From NCBI GenBank assembly GCA_018350325.1, contig JAEVLN010000027.1, positions 434,001-498,000 of the forward strand: DNA of 64,000 nucleotides, read 5' to 3'. Shown one piece after another: positions 22,601 to 33,458 of the stretch (position 1 is the stretch's first letter; each line of letters opens with the position of its first letter). The notes under the pieces were generated by a model that was not told where the DNA came from, searched no databases, and was given only the letters and a program-made list of their open reading frames with translations. Both the position numbers and the translations under genes were made by a program. This stretch comes from Globodera rostochiensis (taxonomy: Eukaryota; Nematoda; Chromadorea; Rhabditida; Heteroderidae).

Positions 22601-25283
22601 AACATTAAATCCATTTTTCAAAATGAAAAATACTGATGATATAGACAAAGTGATTTCTGCTGAAATACCAGATGAAACTGAAGATAAAGAATTGTATGAT
22701 TTGGTTTCTTCATTTATGATACATGGACCTTGCGGATTAGATTTTTCTGATGCAATGTGTTGGTGTAGTAAAAAAAATAAATGTGGTAAAAAATTCCCGA
22801 AACAATTTCGTGAAAAAACGGAGGTAAATGAAAACGGATATCCATTTTATAAACGACCAAATAATGGTAGAAATGTTATTAAAAAATATTGGAAAAGCGG
22901 TAAAACAAAGGTAATGACAAATCAAGATGTGGTGCCATACAATCGATATTTGCTTAAGCGTTTTAAGTCTCATATAAATGTGGAGAAGGTGGCTGATATC
23001 AAAGCAGTAAAATATATTTACAAATACATATTTAAAGGGTATGATGCGGCTACCTTACGTTGTGTTACAAATGAAAATGGTCAAATAAAAGAATTAGTTT
23101 ATGATGAAGCCAGCAATTATCTTGATGCTCGGTATCTGAGTCCAGTTGAAGCGTGTTGGAGAATTTTTAAATTTCCTTTACAAGAAAAATCACATTCTGT
23201 TCAACGATTACCTGTTCATTTAGAGAGCGAACAAGTGATTTTCTTCGATGAAAATGATGATGAAGAAACCATTGTAGAAAAAAGGGATAGGAAAAGTAAA
23301 TTAATGGCTTATTTTGATTTTTTCAAAAAAAATCCTTATGCACCAACTTATTTATATACTAATATGCCTAAATTTTGCACTTGGAATTCTAAGGAAGGTA
23401 AATGGCAACAACGAAAAAATCCAAAAATAAGTAAAACACTGGGTCGAATGTATCCGGTTAGTCCAACAGAAGGCGAAAAATATTATCTCCGTTTTATTTT
23501 GCTTCACGTTCATGGAAAAAGTTTTGAAGATCTAAAAACTGTTGGTGGAATCAAATATAATACTTTCGCTCAAGCTTGCTTAGCACGTGGATTAACTAAA
23601 AACGACGAGGAATGGAGACATTGTATCAATGAAGCCTGTCAATTTAGATTTCCTGCAGCACTAAGAAGTTTATTTGCAAGTATTTTGTTATTTGGTGATC
23701 CAAAATATCCAGAAATTTTATGGGAACAATTTAAAGATAATTTAGCAGAAGATTATTTGCGAAGTGCTTCACCAAATATGGCTTATAAATTAGCTTTATC
23801 ACGAATTAATACACATTTAATGCAAGAAGGTAAATCTCTGTCTAATTATAAAACAATGCCACAAGAAATAATGGACACTTTTAATGAAAATGAATATATT
23901 GATTACGATGAAGAAATGAAAATTGCAAAAGATTTTTATAAATTTATGAATAACGAACAACGAGTTATTTTTGATGAAGTTGAAAAAGTGGCTTTAAGCT
24001 TAACAAAACAAAAATTAATTTATATTGATGGACCCGGTGGCACAGGCAAATCATTTACTTTGAATGCTTTATATCATTTAGTTCGCGGCTATAAGAAAAA
24101 TATGACAAATATGGCTTTTTCTGGAATTGCTGCAACTTTATTAAAAAATGGTCGTACATTACATAACCGATTTAAATTTCCGCTTAATCTTACTGCACAA
24201 ACGATCTCTGGAGTTGTTTTAGGCACTAAAGCTGCTGATGAAATACTAAAAACAGATTTTTTTGTAATTGACGAAGCACCAATGGCACCAAAATTTGCAT
24301 TGGAAGCAATAGATAAAAAACTACGAGAATTGACAAAGTGTAATGAATATTTTGGTGGTAAAACTATGATACTAGCTGGCGATTTTAGGCAAACATTACC
24401 GGTGAAAAAATTTGCTATACGAAGTGAGATCATTGATTTAACCATTAAAAAATCTATTTTTTGGAACAAGTTTGAACATATGAAATTAACCATTAATAAC
24501 AGAGCAAAAGATAAGACTTTTGCCCAGCAAATACTCGATATTGGTAATGGTATAAATTATAATGATTTTGTTGAACTCCCGTTACATTGTATTTTACAAG
24601 AAAATTCAAATTTAATAGACGAAATTTATGGTGATATATTTATAAACAAAAATTTTAATGAATTGAAAAATAGAATGATTATTACTCCATATAATGATTT
24701 AACTGATTATCATAATATAATGGCATTAGAAAAATTTCCCGGTGAGTGTGTAACGTATTTAAGCATTGATGAAGTAGAAACAAGTAAAAACTTTCCAGTC
24801 ACACCTGAAATAATGAACTCTTTTAATGCTCCTGGTTTTCCTCTCCACAAATTAAAATTGAAGCCAAATTGTAAAGTAATGCTTCTGCGCAACATTAGCA
24901 TAGAAAATGGTCTTTGTAATGGAACACTTTTGCAAGTTTTAGAATTAAAAGACCATCTTTTGAGGTGCATAATACTTGGAGGTAACAAAGAAGGTTCTGA
25001 AGTATATATTCACCGCATTTCTTTAATAACAGAGAATGAGTTTCCCGTACCATTAAAACGCCATCAGTTCCCTATACGTTTAGCTTTTGCAGCTACTTTT
25101 ATTAAAGGTCAAGGAGCTACATATCAAAAAATTGGTATTGATTGGTCTAGGCAAAGTTTTTCGCACGGACAGACATACGTGGCATTATCACGTGTTGGTT
25201 CGTGGCAACAAATTAAAGTAAAACTTTCAAACGAAAACAAAAATGCACAGGTTGATAACATAGTTTGGAAAGAAGTTTTGTAA
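19653..25283 (+). pseudogene. Helitron Rep/helicase gene, frameshifted and split by a MITE
   Basis: The N-terminal part (19653-20945) has basic K/R-rich repeats and a cysteine-bearing block (CNHCPAIHFPEE...CCNYGKF) typical of Helitron N-termini. The frame then slips by one base in the A-rich run near 20930-20945, and the next frame reads IYPLSSMVEPMCYPIFYPDS up to the MITE at 21025. After the MITE the frame runs uninterrupted to 25283. This part has the HUH motif (PHLHM, 22581-22595), the KYIYKYIFKG tyrosine motif (about 23010), Walker A GPGGTGKS (24030), Walker B DEAP (about 24270), the helicase motif GDFRQTLP and the C-terminal YVALSR. It therefore encodes rolling-circle nickase plus PIF1-type helicase. 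The small number of lesions points to recent activity. The start was chosen at 19653 because the upstream frame is low-complexity and holds a duplicated leader. Confidence 0.85.
21025..21996. mobile_element. hAT-like MITE inserted in the Helitron, 972 bp
   Basis: Inverted ends caggcatggacacggtta (18 bp) with exact 8-bp duplications gttggcat at 21017-21024 and 21997-22004. Removing the element and one duplication rejoins the Helitron codons ..SYRG and WHYEL.. in a single frame, which proves the insertion point. Sub-terminal 'aaccgttaaccgcccg' words line both ends. The interior carries the GC hairpin module (about 21440-21480) and a tRNA-like remnant (about 21660-21730). Confidence 0.95.
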
Positions 25284-27007
25284 CAGTTTACTTATAATTT
25301 TAATCTTATTATTTTTAGTATAATAATAAAGGTAAATATTCAACTGAGAATAAAAACAAAAAAAACATTGTTTAGAATAAAAAACTTTTGTAATATTCAT
25401 ATATATATATGTACGCACATAACGCTTATTATAATTCTTTTAAACTTTTATCCAACACTATTCATTTATCCGACATGCTAAGAAAAATTTGACGAATAAT
25501 CCGATACTCCAATTAGTCAATATGGCGGATAATTTGAATTTTTTGTTATTCTTTTTACTTTTTCGCCAAAAATTTTGAAAAGTTCAATATTTTAGTTAAA
25601 AATTTGAAAAATTTGAATTTTGAATTCGAAAATTTTAGAAATTTAAATTAAAAAAGAGTATATACGGTATAAAAAGAATAACAAAACTCACCAATACTAA
25701 TGTAGTTTAAATAATAAGAATATCAAAAAATCTCTTTTATTATTTAGCTGGTGTATTGACATTGACCATTTATGATGAAAAATCAATCGTAAAACACGAG
25801 GACAAAAAATTTCAAAAGCAAAATTTGGCTGACTTTGATTATCCAATTTGATCATTCTTTTAAACTAAAAATGTTTTGATAACATAATAGATTCACATTG
25901 AATTTTTTACACCATTCTATAAAAAAAATAAATACAATGTATTTAAATGAAAAAATAAAACATCTTTATTTAAAAATCACAAAATCTTAAGGAATAAAAA
26001 AAAGAAAAATTATTATATGTTAAATAAGAATAAAAATAAAATTAAATTCACACTTGATTTAACATTTCAATTTATATAGATATGTAAGTAATAAAATTAA
26101 ATAAATTTATTTATAAGCTTCAAAAGAGTGTTTAGGCGCCGCAAAGCGGCGCCTAAACGCTCGTTTTTAAGTAATTTTCTCAGTTTTTCTGTCATTTCAA
26201 TTTTCAAATTTAGCATAAACATTATGCCATATTTTAAAAATTTGATCAATTTTTCTTTACAAGTCGGCGGTGCCGATAGGCGCCGCCGAGAAAAATTTCG
26301 AATTTTTGACTCAATTTGCTAACAGATTTGCAACTAAATTTGCAGAAATGTGATGTTTTTTTGCCTTAAAAAAATTTAAAATGAGGTTTTTTTTTTAAGA
26401 AAATTCCCAATTATTTTAATGAAAAAGTTGAAGAACATTACTCCAAATATTCAAAATTAATAGAAATTTTCGATTTTATTAGGGAAATTCGCAAAAAGCC
26501 TCAAAAAACCTCATCAAACTCCAAAAAGCCACAAAATGAGGCTAAAACCTCAGATCTGCGAGCCATGTTCTAATGTATACCTAGATCCCATTTAGCAAAA
26601 ATTTCGATTGAAAATCAATCCATTTTGAAGTTAAGAATTTAAATGGCAAAAAACTGCAGATTTAGATGTCTTTTTGGAAATTTATGAGGTTTTTGAGACC
26701 TTAATGTTTCTAAAACTTACTCGGCGGCGCCAGCATCAATTAAGATTCTGGTAAATTTTGTCTGAGAACTTGAAAGTGAAATATGAGCCGTCCCACTCCC
26801 ATTCCTAAAAATCTTCAAAAAATTCCGGTTTTTCAAATTTTGGTAGCAAATCTCATAACAAATTGAGGTAAAAATTCAAAATTTTCCCCGTTTCTCCACG
26901 GGAATCCAGCAACCAGATCCAGAATCCAAATCGGGGTTTTTCAAAATAGTTGGGATTTAAACTTATAACAAGAAATTTTAAGGTTTAAACAGTATAAAAA
27001 AATTTTT
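25284..27007. other. 3' region of the Helitron and element interior
   Basis: AT-rich and gene-free. A strong 13-bp-stem hairpin (gtttaggcgccgc / gcggcgcctaaac) lies at 26126-26162, followed by a GC hairpin module at 26262-26340. The first could be the Helitron 3' hairpin, but I do not see a convincing CTRR end after it. A second GC-module-like word is near 26715. Confidence 0.45.
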
Positions 27008-27530
27008 GGAAAATTACTTATTACGGATTACTTACTTTTACTTAATTTTTGCCGTTACTTATTACTGATTACTTATTACTAATTTTTTTGACTTTTACTT
27101 ATTACTGATTACTTATTACTAATTTTTTTGACTTTTACTTATTACTGATTACTTATTACTAATTTTTTTGCACTGTTACTTATTACTGATTACTTATTAC
27201 TAAATTTTTTTGGCGGTTACGAGCACCCCTGATACCAAATCAATATAAAAACAATCGTTTGGCAATACGATGTTTTTATGTGCAGATTTTTCCCATCGCA
27301 AAAATCCCCAACAGAATGATTGATGATTAATCAGTTTTGGTCCATTGGAAAGCTTTTCATTTCACTCCATCGCCCCGCAAAAATTCCCCCCGCACTTTGG
27401 CCGTTCCGTATTCCTTCCTTATTTTATTTCATACGGAAGACGTCTTTGTTCTATACCCTAATAACCCCCTGAATCCCTATGCCAGCCTTTTGATGGAGTA
27501 TTTGGATTTAAGGCAAATGTGCATTTGAAG

Positions 27531-28026
27531 TGGGGTTGCAGCCGGGGCGGGAATCCCCGGTCAAACCGGGGACGGGGATACCGGGGACGGACAAACCGGG
27601 GATCTCCGTTTTTCGGGACGGGCAAACCGGGGAACGGGGACGGGGATACCGGGGACGGACAAACCGGGGCTCCCCGTTTTCGGGATGGCCAAACCGGGGA
27701 ACGGGGACGGGGATACCGGGGACGGACAAACCGGGGATCTCCGTTTTTCGGGACGGGCAAACCGGGAACGGGGACGGGGATACCGGGGACGGACAAACCG
27801 GGGATCTCCGTTTTTCGGGACGGGCAAACCGGGGAACGGGGACGGGGATACCGGGGACGGACAAACCGGGGCTCCCCGTTTTCGGGATGGCCAAACCGGG
27901 GAACGGGGACGGGGATACCGGGGACGGACAAACCGGGGGTCCCCGTTTTCGGGATGGCCAAACCGGGGAACGGGGATGAGAATGGCCGGGGATCCCCGGT
28001 TTCCCCCCCCCCCGGCTGCAACCCTA
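27531..28026. mobile_element. hAT-like MITE, 496 bp
   Basis: Ends tggggttgcagccgggg / tagggttgcagccgggg inverted, with exact 8-bp duplications atttgaag at 27523-27530 and 28027-28034. The interior is a tandem array of roughly 60-bp units with 'ccggggacggacaaaccggg'. It lies 40 bp before the start codon of the right cysteine-rich gene. Long open frames on both strands are repeat artefacts. Confidence 0.88.
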
Positions 28027-28066
28027 ATTTGAAGTGTTGGTTGAAATTTCATTTTTTAGATTTGAA

Positions 28067-31000
28067 ATGTTCGGTTTGTTCCAATCTTTCATTTTCATTT
28101 TCTTGCTGGCCGTTGTGTGCGTAAGCGGCAGTAAAAGCGATAGTGGCAACAAAAAGACCAGTCGTTTCAATGCGACTCGCGCGCTGATCTGGGTTAAGAA
28201 AAATAGTCAAAAAATTGTTGACGGTGTCAAATTCGGAGTTGACAAAGCGACCAAATTGGCTTGCAAACTTCACATAGCCTGCAAAGGCTGTAATTATGGG
28301 AGTTGCATTAAAACGCCAGGCGCAAAAGCCGACTCTTGTTGTCAGGACGGCTACAAAAAGGAGTGCTGCAAAAAGGTAATAAAATTATAATAAAGAGGCA
28401 CATTTCGAATGATTAATGTCAATATATGCAGTAATAATGAAAGGGGATTGTGAACATTAGAGCGATACAAGAGATTCTCCTCGAGATTCTCGGTCATAGA
28501 TGGGCAAGGGGGGGGGGGGTCGGCTTGAGCGATGCGAAGTTGACATTAGAGCGCCGGCGCTCAGATGGCAGGCCAACTGAGCGCCATCCGTGTTTTTTTC
28601 GCGCGATTTTTCCAATTACTTTTAGGCGAGCGGTGGGTGGGTCGGCGTTGCCGATAGGCGCCGCCGAGAATGGAATTTTCTGTTCAATTTGTTAACAGAA
28701 TTGCGACAAAAATTTTAAAAATTCGCTTATTTTTGATGCTTTTTTAAGAAGGGAGATGTGCGGCGGCGCCGCAGGCGCCGCCGGGAAATTTTTTGGGGCT
28801 TTTGACTCAATTTGTTAAGAAAAATTGATCCAAAAATTACATTTGCGATGTTTTTTCTCTCTTTTATTTTCCTACGCTGAGAAAAAAATTTTTTTTCAAA
28901 ATTTTGGAATTTGGTGCGAAGTTGTTACAGTGACCTGAATTAAATATCCAGGCTGGATATCCAGGTCCCGGTGCTCCGACAAAAATACTTGGATTCCGGA
29001 CCTGGAGTCTAGGCAGCTGCGACTGAAAGAATCTCACCGAGTATACCAGATTCGAGATTTTCCGAGATTCGAGATCGAAATCTCGAACGGGCCTCAAGCC
29101 CGGGCTCTAGTAAAAATCAGCAAAATAGTACGGGTGGGACTTGAACCCACGGCCTTTACTCAATCCGTGGGAGCTCTTCCACTGAGCTACTGGGGTATAA
29201 CGACATTCTTCTTTATGAATCTTTTGCCATGCGAGAATATTGCCATTAAGATTTATGTCACTAATTCACTTTTTTTAGCCTCTATCGCCGACTACGGTTT
29301 GAATTTCAGTAAAATATTTTTTTATTATACTTTTTTAAGCTGGCGCCGGTTGAATTCCAAGTCGAAGGAACGTGCAGAGCCAAATTTAATAATTGTACTT
29401 GCACTAAGTTCGACCCCGAATCTGGCAATCAAACTGTTGACGATGGCCATTGGGGCAGTTGCATGGATTTTGAGGGGTGGACAGGCGACGCTTGCTGCGG
29501 GGAGGGCTATACGTTTAAATGTTGCGAGAAGGTGGGGGGGGAGGGGCGGGGGCTTCCGACGTCGCCTGTCGGCACCGTCGAAATTAAATGATCTTTTGGG
29601 GTGCGTTTTTGGCCCAAAAAAGTCTTTTTAAGGGGGTGCATTTTAAGTTTAACAAAAATTTTCATTTTTAAAATTTTCAAAAATGCACCCCTAAAAATGG
29701 ATTTATTTGCCCATCCCCGAAAACAGGGATTCCCGGTTTGTCCGTCCACGGTATCCCCGTCCCCGGTTTAACCGGGACCCCCCCCCCGGTACCCACCCTA
29801 ATATGAAATTCGAAATACGGGAATTTTGGAAAAAAATCCCATAACATATACATATAATGCTCGGGGTTCTCGGTCTCAAGCCTTAAAGTTGAAATCTCGA
29901 GCATTACTAACAAATGTGCAGTGCACATTAACAAATGTTTTAGCAGAGTTTTGATTAATGCAACCTTAAATAAATTAATTAATAAAAATATAATAAAATG
30001 TTTTTAGCCTCCACCTGTGATTACGGTTTGAATTTTCGGTTATGTTTTATTTATTTTTTTATTTAAGTGCGAAGAGAAAAGTGAACAATGCCCCTGCGGG
30101 TGGGGTAATTGTATTCGAAAAGAGGGATGGAAGGCGGACGGATGTTGTGACGTTGGCTACGAGTTTAAGTGCTGTCAGTCGGTGGGCTTTTTGAGAATTT
30201 TTTTTTTTTGTAAATCTTACAATGGAACTTATTTTTAATAATTCTTTTTTGGCATTTTTTGTATTATAAGAATATAAATTAAATTAATAAGTTATTTAAT
30301 TACAGTCGACAACCGTTGCTTGGACTGAGAAACAAATGGTATAAATATTCAATTACGGTTGGGTTTACTAATTTGTAAGTGTTCAGGTGGATTTGATTGG
30401 GGCGATGGACAAAAAGGACGAGTGCCAAAGTCCGGCGGCAATTTGCCTGTGCGGCTTTGACGCTTTTGACCGAGTGGACAAGCGAATCGCGGGCATGTGC
30501 TGCGACGGAGGCACGTGCCTTTGCTGCTCCACCGTCTTTTTCACGGTCAAAAGACTTAAAATTCCATAATTATTATAAAATGGAAATTTTAAAAAGTATT
30601 AAATTAAAATCTGATTAAAACTAGGGTTGAACACGACCCGTTGGGTTCGGGAAAGTCGGGTGCCGGGGACGTGGGAAAACTACGAATTTTGTAATTCAAA
30701 CGGGTACCCCCTATGATTTTTCTAGGGTTGCACGGGACCGGGACCAACCGGGGCTAAATTTACACCCCTAATGATGGCATCATCAAGCGACAATTTCAAC
30801 CTTTTTTACTGATGTCTCCAAAGTAGGTCGATGGCCTAGTGGTTTCCCTTTTTGGTGAGTCAAATTCTTAACAAATATCATTAAAATGTTCAAAAAATTC
30901 TCTATTACGTAACCAATTTTTCCCCGAAATTCCGAAGGAAAGTTCATAATTTTGCTAAAATTTTGATGAAATTTCTTTAACAAAATTGAGTCAAAATTTC

Positions 31001-33458
31001 AAAAATTTTTCTCGGCGGCGTCTATTGGCACCGCCGACCCCCACCTCCCCCTAAAAGTAAAGCTGAATCTCAAAAAAATTATGATGATAAAATTGAAGTT
31101 AAAGACAGAGGAAGATATTTTGAATAACAAAAAAATTTTTTGTTTTACCATTGAACATTACAAAAAACAAAATTTTCCCTTGAAAAGTCCCGGTTAGTAC
31201 CGGTCCCGGTTTTCTGCTCCCGGGAAGTCCCGGTCCCCCCCCCCCCCTAAATACGTGCCTGGGACACGACCCGTTGGGTGCGGGAAAGTCGGGTGCACTT
31301 GACTCAATAAAATTAAAATTTTGAAGAAATTTAAAAAAACAAGCTACCCCTGCATACGCGACTGCCTAACTGCTAGAAAAAATGTCTTATCGTATCATAA
31401 CCGTAAATATCTAATTTTGGCCGTATCGGGTATCGTAAAAAAATCATATCGTAATTTTGGCCGTATCGGGTATCGTAATTTTGACCGTATCGATCGTAAA
31501 AAAAATAGTATCGTATTTTGGTGTATCGTAAATATCGTATTTTGAGGAGACGATATCGACATCCCTGGTGCAGAGGTGATCGAAATTTCGTTTCATTGCT
31601 TCCATCTTGTTAAGTCTATGCCCAAGTACAACGTGTTGATTTCCAAGTACATAACGGGCCAATTTTATAAAATCCAAGTACACTCAGTTTTTTCCAGAAT
31701 TAATTTTAGGGGTATAATTTTGTGTTTTATCCAAACCGAAGCCGTTCTTGCCCAGTGATGTCCCGGTTCCATTTTTTTCCGGCGGTTCCACGGTTCCGGT
31801 TCCAAAAATTTGTAAATGCGACAAAAATTTTTAAAATTCAGAAAATGTGAAAATTTAATGAAAACTTTAGTAATGGTTTTTCTCGGCATGCTTGACTTAC
31901 AAATTAGTCTAACAACTCATAATCAAAATCAGCGGCCAAATTTTTGTGTTCTCCCGAAACCAGGGCTGTATGTAGTCTTGAATTTTGTTAAATTTCTAAA
32001 ATAATCGTAACGCTTTTATTAAGAAAATTGTGTAAAAATTTCAAAAATTATGCTGATTTTTTTTGGATTTTCAAAGTCTGTTTTTTATTCGAATTCTGCT
32101 TTTTAGTGGAGGTTGGCGGTGCCGATAGGCGCCGTCAAGAAATTTTGAATTGTTGACTCAATTTGAGAAGAAATTTTCAACCAAAATTTCAAAAAAACGA
32201 TACTTTTTTTTAAAATTTTTCAGGATTGGGAGTGGAAGTTAACGCTGTTAAGAAAATTTGGCTTCACTGAAAATTTCCAATCAACAAAATTAAGCATTTT
32301 GCTTCGAAAAATTTTTGGGGAAAAATTGGTTTGCGTAAGAGTGGAGGATGTCCGGCGCTTACAAAAATTGGCAAGCTTTGTTAAAATTGAAGCAAAAATT
32401 GATAAATTTTTTTCAAATCTGTTTGCGAGCATTTTGATTAAAAAATATTTGAAAATTTATGGGGAAAAAAATTTATCAATGGGGAAAGCGTATGCGAGAA
32501 GAGGAAAAACCGTCGATTGCCATCATTAGGGGGTGTACATTTGGAACCGGTTCCGAAGCGGCTCCAAGCTTTACGCGGTCCCACGGTTCAGGTTCCAAAG
32601 CGGTTCCGGAACCGGGACATCACTGATCTTGCCTTGATTCGTTATTGGTGGGTTCGACAGCGCCGACAGGCGCCATCGGAATTCCTCATTTTCCATGGGC
32701 ATTTTTGGAAATAAGGACATTTTCAATTTTTAAGATCAAGGGTTCATTTCTAAGGGCTGTCCTTGGCATCCAAGGACGCATTGCAACCCTTGCGATTTTT
32801 GCTTACAAGGGGTGGGAGTCGGCCGTACCGAAAGGGCTGCTGAGAAAATTTCGAATTTTTGACTCAATTTGTTTTTGAAGGTTTTCGTAATAATGGGGAG
32901 AGGGCCGGCGGATGGGCGCCGCCTTTTTGGAAATTTAAATGAATATTCAACAATAATATTAGAAGAGCCCTGTTCCAAATTCTGTACTTGGCATCCAAGT
33001 ACTGTATGGAAACCCTGCTATATCTGTTTAAAAATTATTTTAATAATAATTAAAATTGACTAATATTTTGTTTGCTTTAGGATCCGGCGCTTAAACAGAT
33101 TCCAAAGGTAAAAGTTGCACTTATTGGCTTTTTGTTTTTGTTATGCTCTGTTTTTAAGGTAATGCGCGACCATTCGGAATCGAAGCAGTGCAAGAAACGT
33201 TTGCCGTGCGGGAGTGATGAAGATTCGCCATTGGAATGTGCCGGGCATTTTGCGTGCCATTCCTACTGCGTTTGGAATGAAGGCTTTTCTGCCTCGGACT
33301 GTTGTTCTGAAAACTACACGCTCCGCTGTTGGAATCAGGTAAAGTTCTTTTTTTTCTGTTAAAAAATAAAAATTAACGCTTTTTAGGCTCCACGTCCGGT
33401 GGTAAATGAGAGGGCAATGCGATATTTGCGGCGCCGATATTTGCGGCGCCCACCCTAA
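28067..33458 (+). CDS. Secreted five-module cysteine-rich protein (copy R, 373 aa)
   Basis: Ten exons in phase 0: 28067-28375, 29279-29296, 29340-29531, 30008-30025, 30068-30181, 30306-30338, 30387-30545, 33081-33107, 33159-33338, 33387-33458. Exon sizes match the copy at 9568-12054 except the first (309 versus 228 nt) and the last (72 versus 42 nt). It starts MFGLFQSFIFIFLLAVVCVS, a signal peptide, followed by a basic insert absent from copy L. Module 2 is almost identical between copies, whereas modules 1 and 5 differ more. The new C-terminus is Arg-rich (RYLRRRYLRRPP). The 30546-33080 intron is packed with nested MITEs, yet its splice sites are intact. The 40-bp distance from a MITE to the ATG could affect its promoter. 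Function is not recognised. Confidence 0.8.
28640..28800 (+). repeat. Two GC hairpin modules in the first intron
   Basis: ggcgttgccgataggcgccg at about 28650 and cggcggcgccgcaggcgccg at about 28758, each followed by the usual AT-rich tail with 'caatttgttaa'. See the finding on the shared module. Confidence 0.7.
29128..29197 (-). tRNA. tRNA-like sequence, inverted duplicate of 10904-10976
   Basis: Keeps the D-arm (gctcagtggaagagc) and a perfect T-arm (gtgggttcaagtcccac) but has lost acceptor-stem pairing and has no normal anticodon stem. Probably a pseudogene. Confidence 0.35.
30627..31752. repeat. Nested MITE fragments in the 30546-33080 intron
   Basis: Several MITE starts (tagggttgaacacgacc at about 30628, tagggttgcacgggacc at about 30724), a reversed GC module at about 31010 and 'atcgtattttggccgtatcg' repeats ending in gatatcgacatccctg (31380-31567). 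Absent from the equivalent intron of copy L, so inserted after the duplication or lost there. Ends are not all paired. Confidence 0.55.
31753..32625. mobile_element. hAT-like MITE, 873 bp
   Basis: Inverted ends cagtgatgtcccggttcc (18 bp), flanks ttcttgcc and atcttgcc (7 of 8 match). The GC hairpin module is at about 32106-32185. 'gcggttcc' words line the ends. Confidence 0.82.
32626..33060. repeat. Second MITE fragment in the same intron
   Basis: Another GC module (about 32815-32880) and an end reading ccaagtactgtatggaaaccctg near 33003. Paired boundaries were not found. Confidence 0.45.

Larger units (their letters stand above)
18947..27231. mobile_element. 8.3-kb element with hAT-like ends carrying a Helitron
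   Basis: The ends are the 15-bp inverted repeat caggggtgctcgtaa, and the flanks are the exact 8-bp duplication ataccaaa (18939-18946 and 27232-27239). Just inside each end is an array of 'ttacttattactgattactt' words (18950-19125 and 27008-27205). The two arrays run in the same direction, not inverted. No hAT transposase is visible. The body is a Helitron gene (19653-25283). The simplest reading is a small hAT-like MITE into which a Helitron inserted, with some local duplication of the MITE interior. Confidence 0.8.

Noticed and set aside
27458..28124. Several long ORFs on both strands rich in Pro/Arg/Gly
   Set aside because: They are translations of the tandem array inside a MITE whose ends and target duplication are clear.
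29134..29631. 165-codon plus-strand ORF
   Set aside because: It mixes the tRNA-like sequence and module 2 read in the wrong frame. The spliced model is supported by its twin.
30400..30618. 73-codon ORF in the module-4 exon
   Set aside because: Frame shadow. The cysteine-conserving frame is the one shared with the left copy.
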